From Promethearchaeota archaeon (GTDB lineage Archaea; Asgardarchaeota; Lokiarchaeia; Sigynarchaeales; SOKP01), in the NCBI GenBank assembly GCA_019894875.1, contig JAGXNR010000161.1, positions 1 through 5,755 on the forward strand: DNA of 5,755 nt, given 5' to 3'. Position 1 is the stretch's first letter. Each line of letters opens with the position of its first letter. Positions 5,529 through 5,755 of this stretch are shown in pieces. A program made the translations under genes and the position numbers. Under the pieces are notes generated by a model, which was not told the DNA's origin, did no database searches, and was given only the letters and a program-made list of their open reading frames with translations.

Positions 5529-5755
5529 TTAATCTTCAGATTGTTTATGGTGATATTCCATTGTATGAATTGAGAATCTACGAGCATTTACTCCGTCAAT
5601 AACAAGAGCACGCCTACGTTTTTGATTAAAAACAGCCTCCTGTTCTTCTGAATTAAGTCCAAATAATTGTAGACAACCCTTGTCTGTTCTAAACAATATT
5701 TTTATATTTGGGAGTTTGTAGACTGCTTCAAATAATTTTGAGGGGAGATGATCGG
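5529..5755 (-). CDS. C-terminal end of a putative HerA/VirB4-like ATPase (5' end outside window)
   Basis: An open frame enters from the right edge and runs for about 74 residues to a TAA at 5531-5529. The visible tail contains LPSKLFEAVYKLPNIKILFR, then a GLNSEEQEAVF segment, then RRALVIDGVNARRFSIH. That order (LP..., N-x-KI-x-FR, a G-L-x-x-EE helix, then a strand ending in an Arg-rich turn) resembles the C-terminus of FtsK-HerA superfamily ATPases such as HerA, VirB4 and DUF87 proteins, where the final strands follow the last ATPase-core motif. No Walker motif lies inside the window, so the assignment rests on the tail alone and is tentative. The stop lies 47 bp upstream of the start of the giant gene on the same strand, so the two could share a transcript. 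The alternative is an unrelated protein of unknown function; the coding call itself is firmer than the family call. Confidence 0.55.
   Translation of the reverse strand, partial: DHLPSKLFEAVYKLPNIKILFRTDKGCLQLFGLNSEEQEAVFNQKRRRALVIDGVNARRFSIHTMEYHHKQSED

Noticed and set aside
1..5755. tRNA, rRNA or insertion-sequence ends
   Set aside because: No cloverleaf-like sequence, conserved rRNA segment, transposase motif or terminal inverted repeat pair was seen; the two spacers are short (101 and 47 bp).

Overview
The window is AT-rich and reads entirely on the minus strand. From right to left it holds the 3' end of one gene, a very large intact gene, and an AAA+ ATPase gene that runs off the left edge. 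An archaeal source is likely: the large protein combines a TFIIB-like (cyclin-fold) segment with zinc-binding HNH-like modules, an AT-rich TATA-like element sits about 30 nt upstream of the ATPase start, there is no convincing Shine-Dalgarno there, and a pure T-run follows the big gene. An Asgard/Lokiarchaeia-like genome would fit the composition and the long, acidic, multi-domain protein. That placement is inference; no marker gene in the window settles it, and a large archaeal extrachromosomal element is an alternative.

Region by region (minus-strand order): (1) 5755-5529, the last ~74 residues of a protein whose tail resembles the C-terminus of HerA/VirB4-type ATPases (tentative). (2) 5481-1057, a 1474-residue protein that starts with an acidic, disordered N-terminus built on eight 17-residue DPF-containing repeats. 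It continues with a long E/Q/K-rich low-complexity or coiled-coil stretch, two copies of a ~110-residue helical module, a helical region with a cyclin/TFB-like segment, two tandem HNH-like Cys/His zinc modules, and a C-terminal winged-helix-like domain. (3) A ~100-bp spacer with a T9 run, an imperfect dyad and a TATA-like element. (4) 955-1, a ChlI/BchI-type (magnesium-chelatase I subunit-like) AAA+ ATPase. Its reading frame is broken once, at about 364-396, just after the sensor-1 motif, yet the shifted frame continues with intact family motifs to the window edge.

All three genes are co-directional with short spacers (47 and 101 bp), so they may be co-expressed. A possible reading is a DNA-acting ensemble: a putative HerA-like ATPase, a nuclease-like or DNA-binding scaffold, and a ChlI/MoxR-class remodelling ATPase. 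That functional link is a hypothesis; the sequence shows only proximity and domain content. The points most worth a second look are the architecture of the giant protein, its three levels of internal duplication, and the hairpin-associated frame break in the ATPase.
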